Shown piece by piece: positions 1 through 5,577 of a DNA stretch of 12,641 bases. The stretch is taken from the NCBI GenBank assembly GCA_017612755.1, contig JAGAFH010000045.1, positions 1 through 12,641 of the forward strand, in the 5' to 3' direction. The position numbers were made by a program, and so were the translations under genes. This DNA is from Clostridiales bacterium (lineage in GTDB: Bacteria > Bacillota > Clostridia > Saccharofermentanales > Saccharofermentanaceae). Each line of letters starts with the position of its first letter. Positions within the stretch are counted from its first letter, which is position 1. Below the pieces are notes generated by a model. That model searched no databases. It saw only the letters and a list, made by a program, of their open reading frames with translations, and was not told the DNA's origin.

Positions 1-17
1 GCTTTCCATACGCGGAT

Positions 18-46
18 ATTATACCCTTATTATAATTAAAGGACAA
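18..46 (-). promoter_or_regulatory. Leftward sigma-A-type promoter for a gene beyond the left edge
   Basis: Read on the minus strand there is TTGTCC (46-41), a 17-bp spacer and a perfect TATAAT (23-18). The predicted start is near position 11. No gene starts between here and the left edge apart from a possible ATG at 9-7, so the served gene lies outside the window. The rest of 1-119 contains only two short palindromes (55-67 and 84-93) and no convincing terminator after the DUF4422 gene. Confidence 0.5.
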
Positions 47-119
47 ATTCAAAAATGATGTCATCATATCCAATAAATATAGTCACTGCAGTGGTTTAAC
101 TGTTGATATTACCCTAAGG

Positions 120-908
120 TCAGAAGCTCTTCTCATACTTCTTTCCGAAGAACTTGGCCTTAAGGAAAGTAGATCCCTTGTGGATCCAATCAGTCTTTTC
201 CGTATTGAACCAGGAGAGCTCCCTGACTTCTGAAGCCTTCAGTTCTCCCAGTGATATCTTATGGTCCAGCCATACGTTGAACAGAAGTTCCGACAGCCTT
301 CCGTAAAGCCTTGCATCATAAGAAGAAAGACCTGTCACATCCGTCTTTTCACGTATCTCAAAAAGGATATCGAAAAGCCAGTTGCAGTACTCATCCAGCA
401 CATCCCTTCTTGCGATCATCATGTTGAACATGTAGCCGTAAGTCTTCTTAAGCGCCCTGTCATAAGACTTCTTCATCTCCGGGTATTTTCCCGACACTAC
501 CTGATCCATTACCTTCAGATGTTCTTCGCTGTGGGTATGACAGTAGTGGGATCTTAAAGACTCTATATAATATCTCCTCTTCTTCGGAACGAAAAGGCGG
601 ACTCCTTCCCTTATACCTTTTTCAAGCTCCGGCAAGGAGATGTCATCCCCCTTCTTACCAAATCTTCTTCTGTAGTGTTCAAGGCCGATAAACTCACTGC
701 CCGGAAGGTTTTTCCAGCCCCAGTAAAGAACCGTCAGCTCACAGAATCCGGGGTTTAAAGAGGAGATATTCTCCCCTTCATCATCCCTTTGATATGAAAG
801 ATCAGATGAGGAATTGGCAGATCCTGCCCAGACAGGCAGAAAGCATCCGCTCTGCGGGAGCGGATACTCTTTATGCGCAGCTATCATAATCAGGATCTTT
901 CCGTCCAT
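120..908 (-). CDS. DUF4422 domain protein, putative glycosyltransferase-like protein
   Basis: The 262-residue product begins with a beta-strand and short motif (ILIMIAAHKEY) and has the hallmark GLEHYRRRF at about residues 75-83, both typical of the DUF4422 family. Family members often lie in capsule or exopolysaccharide loci and are presumed glycosyltransferases; that role is inferred, not shown. No signal peptide or membrane segment is evident, so it is probably cytoplasmic. I chose the ATG at 908-906. It lies one base past the TGA of the upstream TPM gene and is preceded at 11 bp by GGAGG, which sits inside the glycine codons ending that gene. An upstream in-frame ATG at 959 would add an Ala/Glu-rich stretch that is only the glycine tail read in another frame. 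It is the last gene of the 3150-120 operon. A sugar-transfer gene in a stress-type membrane operon is unusual. Confidence 0.8.
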   Translation of the reverse strand: MDGKILIMIAAHKEYPLPQSGCFLPVWAGSANSSSDLSYQRDDEGENISSLNPGFCELTVLYWGWKNLPGSEFIGLEHYRRRFGKKGDDISLPELEKGIREGVRLFVPKKRRYYIESLRSHYCHTHSEEHLKVMDQVVSGKYPEMKKSYDRALKKTYGYMFNMMIARRDVLDEYCNWLFDILFEIREKTDVTGLSSYDARLYGRLSELLFNVWLDHKISLGELKASEVRELSWFNTEKTDWIHKGSTFLKAKFFGKKYEKSF

Positions 909-909
909 A

Positions 910-1764
910 TCAGAAGCGTCCTCCGCCTCCGCCGCTGTGGCCGCCGCCTCCGCCACCACCGCCGCCTCCGCCGCCGGAGGAGCTGTTGGTCGTGACGACT
1001 ACAGTCTGTCTCAGGAAATTATCCGTCTTATCTATGCTGTCATCCGACAGCTTATACTGCTTGGAAGATGGGGCCTTATCAAGCCTTTTGGAGGAAGTGA
1101 CAAATGCAGCCAGAAGAACTGACAGACCTGCCGGGATCACTATGACCAGACCGTTCATAAAGCTTACGCCGGCTCCGTCAAATTCGTAATCATCCTCGAT
1201 ATCCTCAAGTATACCATCTATAGCATCATAGTACTTTTCATCACGAAGGTCGCTCTTATGCTTTGAGAAGATGGAAGATGCCTCATCATCATCGATGGTG
1301 TAATATGCCGTTCCGTAAGTGTAGAGCCAGAAGAACCTGCCGCCGCTGTAGTCCAGGGTCAGGTCCACCAGGATGCAGATGCCGGAATTATCCTGGAATT
1401 GTGTCTTTATTGCTTTCTTGGCATAGTAGTCAGCCGCGAATTTTGCACAGTCTTCATCGCTGTTGTCATATCCTTTTCCCTTGTCCCTGGTAGTTACGAT
1501 GACCACATTGATATTCTTGTCCTTTTTGATCTTCCTGGCCAGATCTTCCAGTTCTTTTTCTTCCTCTCTGCTGAAGATACCGGCATCGTCATCCAGGACC
1601 ACCGTCTTCTTGGGAACCTGGATCATGTAGAAATATAATCCCGTACAGAGCATGAAAAGAAGGACGATCAGGAGGAGGGATCCCACCGAAAGGAAGGAGA
1701 AATCACCCCAGATGCTCTTTTTGACCATCTCTTTTTTCCGGTTCTTTTTGTTATTCCTGCTCAT
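910..1764 (-). CDS. TPM-domain membrane protein with glycine-rich tail, YdjH-like
   Basis: The 284-residue protein has a basic N-terminus, a membrane helix at about 25-48, a TPM domain at about 55-195 (it opens VVLDDDAGIFS and includes INVVIVTTRD), a second helix at about 203-224, and a C-terminal tail at 264-284 made almost only of glycine. TPM followed by a glycine tail is the layout of B. subtilis YdjH, which with YdjG forms a membrane platform linking the PspA/SPFH stress machinery to the membrane. Equivalence here is inferred from domains and gene order. The TPM domain probably lies outside the cytoplasm between the helices. Its ATG overlaps the TGA of the zinc-ribbon gene (ATGA), implying translational coupling. 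The glycine codons (GGA/GGC) also supply the ribosome-binding site for the next gene. Their repetitive nature makes the tail prone to length changes. Confidence 0.85.
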   Translation of the reverse strand: MSRNNKKNRKKEMVKKSIWGDFSFLSVGSLLLIVLLFMLCTGLYFYMIQVPKKTVVLDDDAGIFSREEEKELEDLARKIKKDKNINVVIVTTRDKGKGYDNSDEDCAKFAADYYAKKAIKTQFQDNSGICILVDLTLDYSGGRFFWLYTYGTAYYTIDDDEASSIFSKHKSDLRDEKYYDAIDGILEDIEDDYEFDGAGVSFMNGLVIVIPAGLSVLLAAFVTSSKRLDKAPSSKQYKLSDDSIDKTDNFLRQTVVVTTNSSSGGGGGGGGGGGGHSGGGGGRF

Positions 1765-2888
1765 CCCACATATCCTCCCAACATAAGTCCTACGATGATC
1801 TTAGTGATGACCGTAAGTACCGCCAGAAGGACTGCAAAGAGTATCGTCCTCTTGACCATGCTGACAGGGGGAACGCCTGCAACTTCGCCGGACTGTCCGT
1901 TCATTGCGAAGTGATATGTTTTACCGAGATACTTATAGCTTAAGAACCAGACAGGAAGAAGGGCCAGTTCAGCTTTAGGTTCTGAGAAGGAACTGCTGTT
2001 ATTGACACCCGTGACCCTGTCATATTCCTTTGTGGATGATTTGAACTCTTCATTCATATATCCCATGGCCCTGTTAACGATCCTCTGGTTAAGGTCCTCA
2101 GCCTTAAGATCATATGTGTCAGCAAAAAAACCCGGGATGTATTTGAAATCATAGTCACGAAGTCCCTTGTAGTTAAAGGGTTCGATAGCCTCCATGAGCT
2201 TATCGTCTATCTTGGTCTCCGCATCGAGGGGGATCTTTCTCCAGTGAAGGGTTCCTTTTCTCTTAACGTCATAGTATTTAGTGGTCGTAACAGTCTTGGA
2301 ACCGGTAGTGACAACGTTTACATCAACTCCCGTTCCCGAATAGTCCATCTTTCCGTCTATATCAAAGAGCCAGAAAGGAACATAAAGGCCCGTCAGCTTC
2401 TCAATATTCTTGTCAGACACGAAACTGATGGGCGTGAACCTTCCGCCCTTACACCATCCGTAGAACTTCTCAACGGCCTTCTCCCTTCCGTATGCAAAAG
2501 GGATCATATACCTGGGCCTGAACTCATTTGTAAGTCTCTGGCCAATGAGAGCAGGAGACCCGCAGAAAGCGCAGAAGGATGCGCTGGTAGTCTTATCTGT
2601 TATTACCGCCGCGCCGCAGGCATTACATACAAACTGGGAATACTCGTCAGAAGATATTTCCGGAGCTGTTTCTTTGGAAGATGTCTCCTCCGGAGACGCT
2701 TCCGGTACTTCTTCTGCTTTCTGTTCTTCTTTCTTTGTCTCTTCCGGATGATCCTTCGTCTCTTCAGGGATAAAGGTCAGTTCATCGGGAAGGAAAGATG
2801 CTCCGCAGAAATCGCAGACCAGCTTCTGGGTATCCGCATCGAATACCAGATTGGCAGAACAGTTGGGGCACTTGATGGTATCAGCCAT
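1761..2888 (-). CDS. Double zinc-ribbon membrane protein, YdjG-like
   Basis: The 375-residue protein has two zinc ribbons: Cys7/Cys10 with Cys25/Cys28, and Cys88/Cys91 with Cys106/Cys109. They are separated by a Glu/Pro/Ser-rich linker (about 40-85). A globular domain follows (about 120-335, containing YVPFWLFD near 169-176), and one C-terminal helix at about 346-372. B. subtilis YdjG has this same layout and is encoded next to a TPM protein, as here. Databases often mislabel such proteins as PriA helicase-like because of the ribbons, but there are no Walker motifs, so helicase activity is not supported. The ribbons and linker are probably cytoplasmic. The gene starts four bases after the TSCPD gene stop with a modest AAGGG site, and overlaps the TPM gene by four bases. 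No PspA or SPFH gene is visible in this operon. Confidence 0.83.
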   Translation of the reverse strand: MADTIKCPNCSANLVFDADTQKLVCDFCGASFLPDELTFIPEETKDHPEETKKEEQKAEEVPEASPEETSSKETAPEISSDEYSQFVCNACGAAVITDKTTSASFCAFCGSPALIGQRLTNEFRPRYMIPFAYGREKAVEKFYGWCKGGRFTPISFVSDKNIEKLTGLYVPFWLFDIDGKMDYSGTGVDVNVVTTGSKTVTTTKYYDVKRKGTLHWRKIPLDAETKIDDKLMEAIEPFNYKGLRDYDFKYIPGFFADTYDLKAEDLNQRIVNRAMGYMNEEFKSSTKEYDRVTGVNNSSSFSEPKAELALLPVWFLSYKYLGKTYHFAMNGQSGEVAGVPPVSMVKRTILFAVLLAVLTVITKIIVGLMLGGYVG

Positions 2889-2892
2889 AATA

Positions 2893-3150
2893 TCAGCCCT
2901 TCATACTGTCAGACGCTTCACGGACTGCCCTGGCAAACTGGTCGGCACAGGATGTGGGCTTCATTCCGCAGGTGTTGCCGAGAAGGACCTTCTCGATATC
3001 GTCGACTTTCATTCCGTCCACCAGCTTTGAGATAGCCTTAAGGTTGCCGTTACAGCCTCCGGTAAAAGCCACATCAGAGATGACATCATCATCTATCTCA
3101 AAGTCTATCTTAACTGCGCAAACGCCCTTGGGTGTGTATGAATAGTGCAT
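2893..3150 (-). CDS. Small TSCPD-domain protein (TIGR03905-type)
   Basis: The 85-residue protein starts MHYSYTPKGVC and contains FTGGCNGNLKAI and a KPTSCADQFARAV segment. The latter is the TSCPD signature, with Ala replacing Pro. Free-standing proteins of this kind are known in Firmicutes; the domain also occurs at the C-terminus of some B12-dependent ribonucleotide reductases. The cysteines (11, 33, 61, 68) suggest metal or redox chemistry, but the function is unknown. I chose the ATG at 3150 because AGGGAG lies eight bases upstream. An in-frame ATG 63 bases earlier lacks such a site and would add a hydrophobic stretch absent from the family. It is the first gene of the leftward operon and divergent from pheA. 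Confidence 0.82.
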   Translation of the reverse strand: MHYSYTPKGVCAVKIDFEIDDDVISDVAFTGGCNGNLKAISKLVDGMKVDDIEKVLLGNTCGMKPTSCADQFARAVREASDSMKG

Positions 3151-3184
3151 GTATATTTCTCCCTTAATAAGTAAGTCTAATATG

Positions 3185-3213
3185 ATTTTGTATAATTTCA
3201 GGCGAAAATTCAA
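3185..3213 (-). promoter_or_regulatory. Possible leftward promoter of the TSCPD operon
   Basis: On the minus strand TTGAAT (3213-3208) is followed after 17 bp by CAAAAT (3190-3185), giving a start about 35 bases before the TSCPD ATG. The -10 match is weak and other AT-rich hexamers nearby could serve instead. A leftward promoter is nonetheless needed in this divergent region. Confidence 0.3.
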
Positions 3214-3254
3214 TAGTAATTATGGCTGATTACGGACTGTCTCCAAATTCCCCG

Positions 3255-3283
3255 TTGCATCACGGTGTTCTATGGCATATAAT
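3255..3283 (+). promoter_or_regulatory. pheA promoter
   Basis: TTGCAT (3255-3260), a 17-bp spacer and a perfect TATAAT (3278-3283) form a strong sigma-A-type promoter. The expected transcription start is 3290 or 3291, which is at or one base before the ATG of the leader ORF. The transcript would carry about 180 nucleotides of leader before pheA. Confidence 0.75.
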
Positions 3284-3290
3284 CAACCCC

Positions 3291-3377
3291 ATGAATCGCA
3301 ATGTCTTTACAGGTTTTGAATTTTTTGCAGGCTTTGGTTTTTTCTTTAGGAAAACGAAGTCCGGTTTCACTGCCTGA
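3291..3377 (+). CDS. Phe-rich leader peptide of the pheA attenuator (pheL-like)
   Basis: A 28-codon ORF starts at ATG 3291 and stops at TGA 3375-3377. Nine of 28 residues are Phe (positions 6, 9, 11, 12, 15, 17, 18, 19, 26), with three in a row at 17-19 (3339-3347). It lies between the promoter and a terminator hairpin directly upstream of pheA, the gene for Phe synthesis. This is the layout of enterobacterial pheL-pheA attenuation, although the peptide is not similar in sequence beyond Phe content. The leader uses seven TTT and two TTC codons, whereas pheA uses 18 TTC and two TTT. There is no Shine-Dalgarno sequence, and the predicted transcription start is at the ATG, so translation may be leaderless. 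The peptide itself probably has no function; the act of translating it senses charged tRNA-Phe. The attenuator role is inferred from the whole arrangement. Confidence 0.82.
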   Translation: MNRNVFTGFEFFAGFGFFFRKTKSGFTA

Positions 3378-3428
3378 AAGATTGTGAGTAGAAAACTAAG
3401 TACCGCAACAAGCTTCACAGTGAGACCG
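3362..3428 (+). promoter_or_regulatory. Antiterminator pairing of the pheA attenuator
   Basis: Bases 3362-3372 (CGGTTTCACTG) can pair with 3418-3428 (CAGTGAGACCG) over 11 contiguous base pairs, with one G-U. The second arm takes the last three bases of the 5' arm of the terminator plus its whole loop, so the two structures exclude each other. The first arm lies 14 bases after the last codon of the Phe triplet and just before the leader stop. A ribosome stalled at Phe 17-19 would leave it free; a ribosome at the stop codon would cover it. A weaker pairing (CAGGC 3328-3332 with GCCTG 3372-3376) could act as a protector. Confidence 0.72.
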
Positions 3429-3443
3429 CTGTGAAGCTTTTTT
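3410..3443 (+). terminator. Intrinsic terminator (attenuator) before pheA
   Basis: AAGCTTCACAG (3410-3420) and CTGTGAAGCTT (3429-3439) form a perfect 11-bp stem with an 8-base loop, followed by further T residues to 3443. The hairpin lies after the leader ORF and 28 bases before the pheA ATG. It would therefore stop transcription before pheA unless the alternative pairing forms. Confidence 0.88.
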
Positions 3444-3471
3444 GATGGAAACGAAAAAAGGAGAATGAACA

Positions 3472-4611
3472 ATGGTTAGTCAGGAAACACAAAACGAGAT
3501 CGCAAGGATCGACAAAGAACTCTCGAAGCTGGTAGCAAAAAGGCTCAAGCTCACCACAGAGTCTGAGTCGGTAATGACAAGAAGCGAAGCAGCTCTCGCA
3601 GGAAGAAGATATGAAAGGGAGATCTTAAACGGTATCGAATACGAAGGAGATCCCAACCTCGAAAGCTGCGAAAGAGTAATGTTCCAGACCTTGTTCAATC
3701 TCTCCCATTCCTACAGCGCATCCAACCTGACAAAAAGGTCAGAGCTGGCAGATATCATAGCGAAAGCTCTCGAAAACACTCCTAAAGAGTTCCCGAAAAA
3801 CGCCCTGGTAGCATGTCAGGGAGTAGAAGGAGCTTATTCCCAGATCGCTGCGGACAAGCTCTTCGCCGGGGCGGATATCATGTACTTCAGGACCTTCGAC
3901 GGAGTGTTCCAGTCTGTGGAGAGCGGATTCTGTAAATACGGGATCCTGCCTATCGAGAACAGCTCCTACGGATCCGTCACCCAGGTCTATGACCTTATGA
4001 GATCCCACAGATTCCATATCATCAGATCCATGAAGCTTCAGATAAACCATCGTCTCCTGGCTAAGCCCGGAACTAAGTTCGAAGACATAAAGGAGATCTT
4101 CTCCCACGAGCAGGCCCTCGGCCAGTGTTCCAAATTCTTAAAGGACAACAAGGACATCAAGGTGACCGTTGTGGAGAATACTGCCATGGCGGCACAGAAG
4201 GTAGCTGATTCGGACAGGACCGATATCGCTGCCATCTCCTCCCAGGACTGCTCTGCTCTTTACGGACTTGAAATAATAAAGGATGACATCCAGAACAGCG
4301 ACCACAACTACACCAGGTTCATCTGCATATCCAAGGATCTGGAGATCTATCCCGGCGCCAACAAGGCCTCCATCATGCTGGCCCTGGACCACACCCCCGG
4401 ATCTCTTTCCAACACCCTTGCAAGGTTTTCCTCCATCGGTCTTAACCTCACAAAGATCGAATCAAGACCTATCTCCGGAAGGGATTTTGAGTTCATGTTC
4501 TATCTGGATGTGGATGCTTCCATATACTCGGAACCCTTCGTTACACTACTGTGCCAGCTGGATAACGATCCGGCGGCCTTCACTTTCCTGGGAAGCTATT
4601 CGGAAGTTTAA
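3472..4611 (+). CDS. pheA: Bifunctional chorismate mutase / prephenate dehydratase (P-protein)
   Basis: The 379-residue enzyme converts chorismate to prephenate and then to phenylpyruvate, the precursor of phenylalanine. It has an AroQ-type helical chorismate mutase domain at about 1-90 (it opens with IARIDKELSKLVAKR), and a prephenate dehydratase domain at about 110-290. The latter contains GVEGAYSQ, LPIENSSYGSV, SHEQALGQC and the catalytic TRF at 281-283. An ACT domain follows at about 300-379 with HTPGSLSNTLARF and IESRP (329-333), the Phe-binding feedback elements. Length and domain order match E. coli PheA. AAGGAG lies eight bases before the ATG. The enzyme is probably cytoplasmic. It is a single-gene transcription unit, preceded by its own promoter and attenuator and followed by a shared terminator. 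Regulation should therefore be double: attenuation of transcription and allosteric inhibition by Phe. Confidence 0.96.
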   Translation: MVSQETQNEIARIDKELSKLVAKRLKLTTESESVMTRSEAALAGRRYEREILNGIEYEGDPNLESCERVMFQTLFNLSHSYSASNLTKRSELADIIAKALENTPKEFPKNALVACQGVEGAYSQIAADKLFAGADIMYFRTFDGVFQSVESGFCKYGILPIENSSYGSVTQVYDLMRSHRFHIIRSMKLQINHRLLAKPGTKFEDIKEIFSHEQALGQCSKFLKDNKDIKVTVVENTAMAAQKVADSDRTDIAAISSQDCSALYGLEIIKDDIQNSDHNYTRFICISKDLEIYPGANKASIMLALDHTPGSLSNTLARFSSIGLNLTKIESRPISGRDFEFMFYLDVDASIYSEPFVTLLCQLDNDPAAFTFLGSYSEV

Positions 4612-4618
4612 GACACAA

Positions 4619-4650
4619 AAAAGAGCGGCAGACAGATCTGCCGCTCTTTT
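4619..4650. terminator. Bidirectional terminator between pheA and the ACP gene
   Basis: AAAAGAGCGGCAG (4619-4631) and CTGCCGCTCTTTT (4638-4650) form a perfect 13-bp stem with a 6-base loop. There are T runs on both strands, so it can end pheA transcripts rightward and the ACP operon leftward. It lies eight bases past the pheA stop and 17 bases past the ACP stop. Confidence 0.93.
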
Positions 4651-4667
4651 GATCTGTCAAAGATATA

Positions 4668-4895
4668 TCAGCTGTTTTGAAGCTTGGTGATCAGTTCAAA
4701 AAGAGCTGATGCGGAATTAAAGTTTTCCGGCAGAAGATCGTCTACATTGATATCTACATCGAATTCATCATTTACGTCACTGACGATGGAGATGATATCA
4801 AAGGAATCAAGGAGTTCATCGTCGATAAGCTTTGTCTCATTCTCAAAATCGATATCAGGTCTTACTGCGGACATGATCTTTAATAATTCTTCCAT
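4668..4895 (-). CDS. Acyl carrier protein (DltC/ACP-like)
   Basis: The 75-residue acidic protein is predicted to be helical and has LDSFDIISIV at about 29-38. The Ser at position 31 is the expected phosphopantetheine attachment site; DSF replaces the usual DSL, a variant seen in specialised carriers. Its size is typical of ACP or DltC. GGAG lies seven bases before the ATG, and the gene begins 17 bases after the acyltransferase stop, as the last gene of the operon. With an adenylating ligase two genes upstream, it probably carries an activated acyl or aminoacyl group for transfer by the neighbouring acyltransferase. It is probably not the housekeeping fatty-acid ACP, because no fab genes are adjacent. 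Confidence 0.88.
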   Translation of the reverse strand: MEELLKIMSAVRPDIDFENETKLIDDELLDSFDIISIVSDVNDEFDVDINVDDLLPENFNSASALFELITKLQNS

Positions 4896-4912
4896 TACTG
4901 TTCTCCTCTCAT

Positions 4913-5575
4913 TTACCCTTCCAGTATCTTTAGTGTTTCTTCGTTCATCTTACCTGTCAGAAGATCTTTGTACTTAAGGATCTTTTCGCTCTCCCAGTCC
5001 CACCATTTAAGTTCCAGGAGCCTTTTTATTATATCATCCGGGAACCTGTATTTTATAACTTTTGCAGGGACCCCCGCCACCACGGCATAATCAGGGACTG
5101 ACCTGGTCACTACAGCTCCGCTTCCTATGACTGCCCCGTTCCCGATGCGGAGTCCTTCTTTTCTGACGATAGAGACCCCCTGGCCGATCCACACATCATT
5201 TCCAATGGATATCATGGTCTCTTCCGGATGCTTTGAAAGCTTTCCTCCCAGCTTGTTGTCGATCCTGTAGGAAGGCATCATGGTCACGGCTTCATAGTCG
5301 TGTTCGTTACCTCCGATATCCACCATCCTGGAGATGCAGCAGTACTTTCCCACCTCTGCCCACATAATAGAAGTATCTTCTCCCGTATATGTCATATCCC
5401 CGATAACGGAAGACTGTATAAGATTTCTCTTCTCTATATCACAGTTTTCCCCAATAGAAGACTTAAGGACAAGACTGTCCCGGTCTATAGTAGATCCTGA
5501 ACCTATCTGACTGGCCTTTACCTTTGTATTCTCCCCTACCTTGTAGGGAGCATCATCCATCTTTCCTACCAGCAT
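4913..5575 (-). CDS. Left-handed beta-helix (hexapeptide) acyltransferase, CatB-like
   Basis: The 220-residue protein has hexapeptide repeats at about 12-85 (for example IGSGSTI, VIGDMTY, EVGKYCCI) and 122-172 (IGNDVWIGQGV, IGNGAVIGSGAVVT, VVAGVPAKVI). Between them lies a loop with GGNEHDYEAV. His92 there matches the catalytic histidine position of the xenobiotic acyltransferase family. The C-terminal tail is helical and contains WWDWE, which is also common in that family. Such enzymes transfer acetyl or longer acyl groups to hydroxyl or amino groups of sugars or antibiotics. The ACP next door suggests that the donor may be acyl-ACP rather than acetyl-CoA, as for LpxA; this is inference. AGAGG precedes the ATG, which is two bases after the ligase stop. 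Confidence 0.88.
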   Translation of the reverse strand: MLVGKMDDAPYKVGENTKVKASQIGSGSTIDRDSLVLKSSIGENCDIEKRNLIQSSVIGDMTYTGEDTSIMWAEVGKYCCISRMVDIGGNEHDYEAVTMMPSYRIDNKLGGKLSKHPEETMISIGNDVWIGQGVSIVRKEGLRIGNGAVIGSGAVVTRSVPDYAVVAGVPAKVIKYRFPDDIIKRLLELKWWDWESEKILKYKDLLTGKMNEETLKILEG

Positions 5576-5577
5576 AT

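Noticed and set aside
55..93. Short palindromes ATGATGTCATCAT (55-67) and CACTGCAGTG (84-93)
   Set aside because: Short arms without a T tract; they are too likely by chance to call a terminator or operator.
909..959. N-terminal extension of the DUF4422 protein from an upstream ATG at 959, giving an Ala/Glu-rich start
   Set aside because: It is the glycine-coding tail of the TPM gene read in another frame. The ATG at 908 has a GGAGG site and gives the family's usual N-terminus.
2244..3035. Long rightward open frame opposite the zinc-ribbon gene
   Set aside because: Arg/Ser/Cys-rich composition with no motifs; it is the antisense shadow of a gene with eight clear zinc ligands.
3151..3213. 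Longer form of the TSCPD protein starting at 3213
   Set aside because: It has no ribosome-binding site and adds a stretch absent from the family. AGGGAG precedes the ATG at 3150.
3301..3387. Overlapping 28-codon frame in the pheA leader with seven Leu
   Set aside because: It is the +1 reading of TTT-rich codons. The regulated gene is for Phe synthesis, so the Phe frame is the meaningful one.
3400..3406. GTACCGC before the pheA terminator, recalling part of a T-box sequence
   Set aside because: The preceding TGG is missing, and the leader before it (about 115 nucleotides) is too short for a T-box stem I and specifier loop. The Phe-rich ORF with its antiterminator explains the region better.
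3260..3472. Leftward 70-codon frame opposite the pheA leader, rich in Lys and hydrophobic residues
   Set aside because: It is the complement of the Phe-rich leader and the terminator stem, with no promoter or ribosome-binding site of its own.
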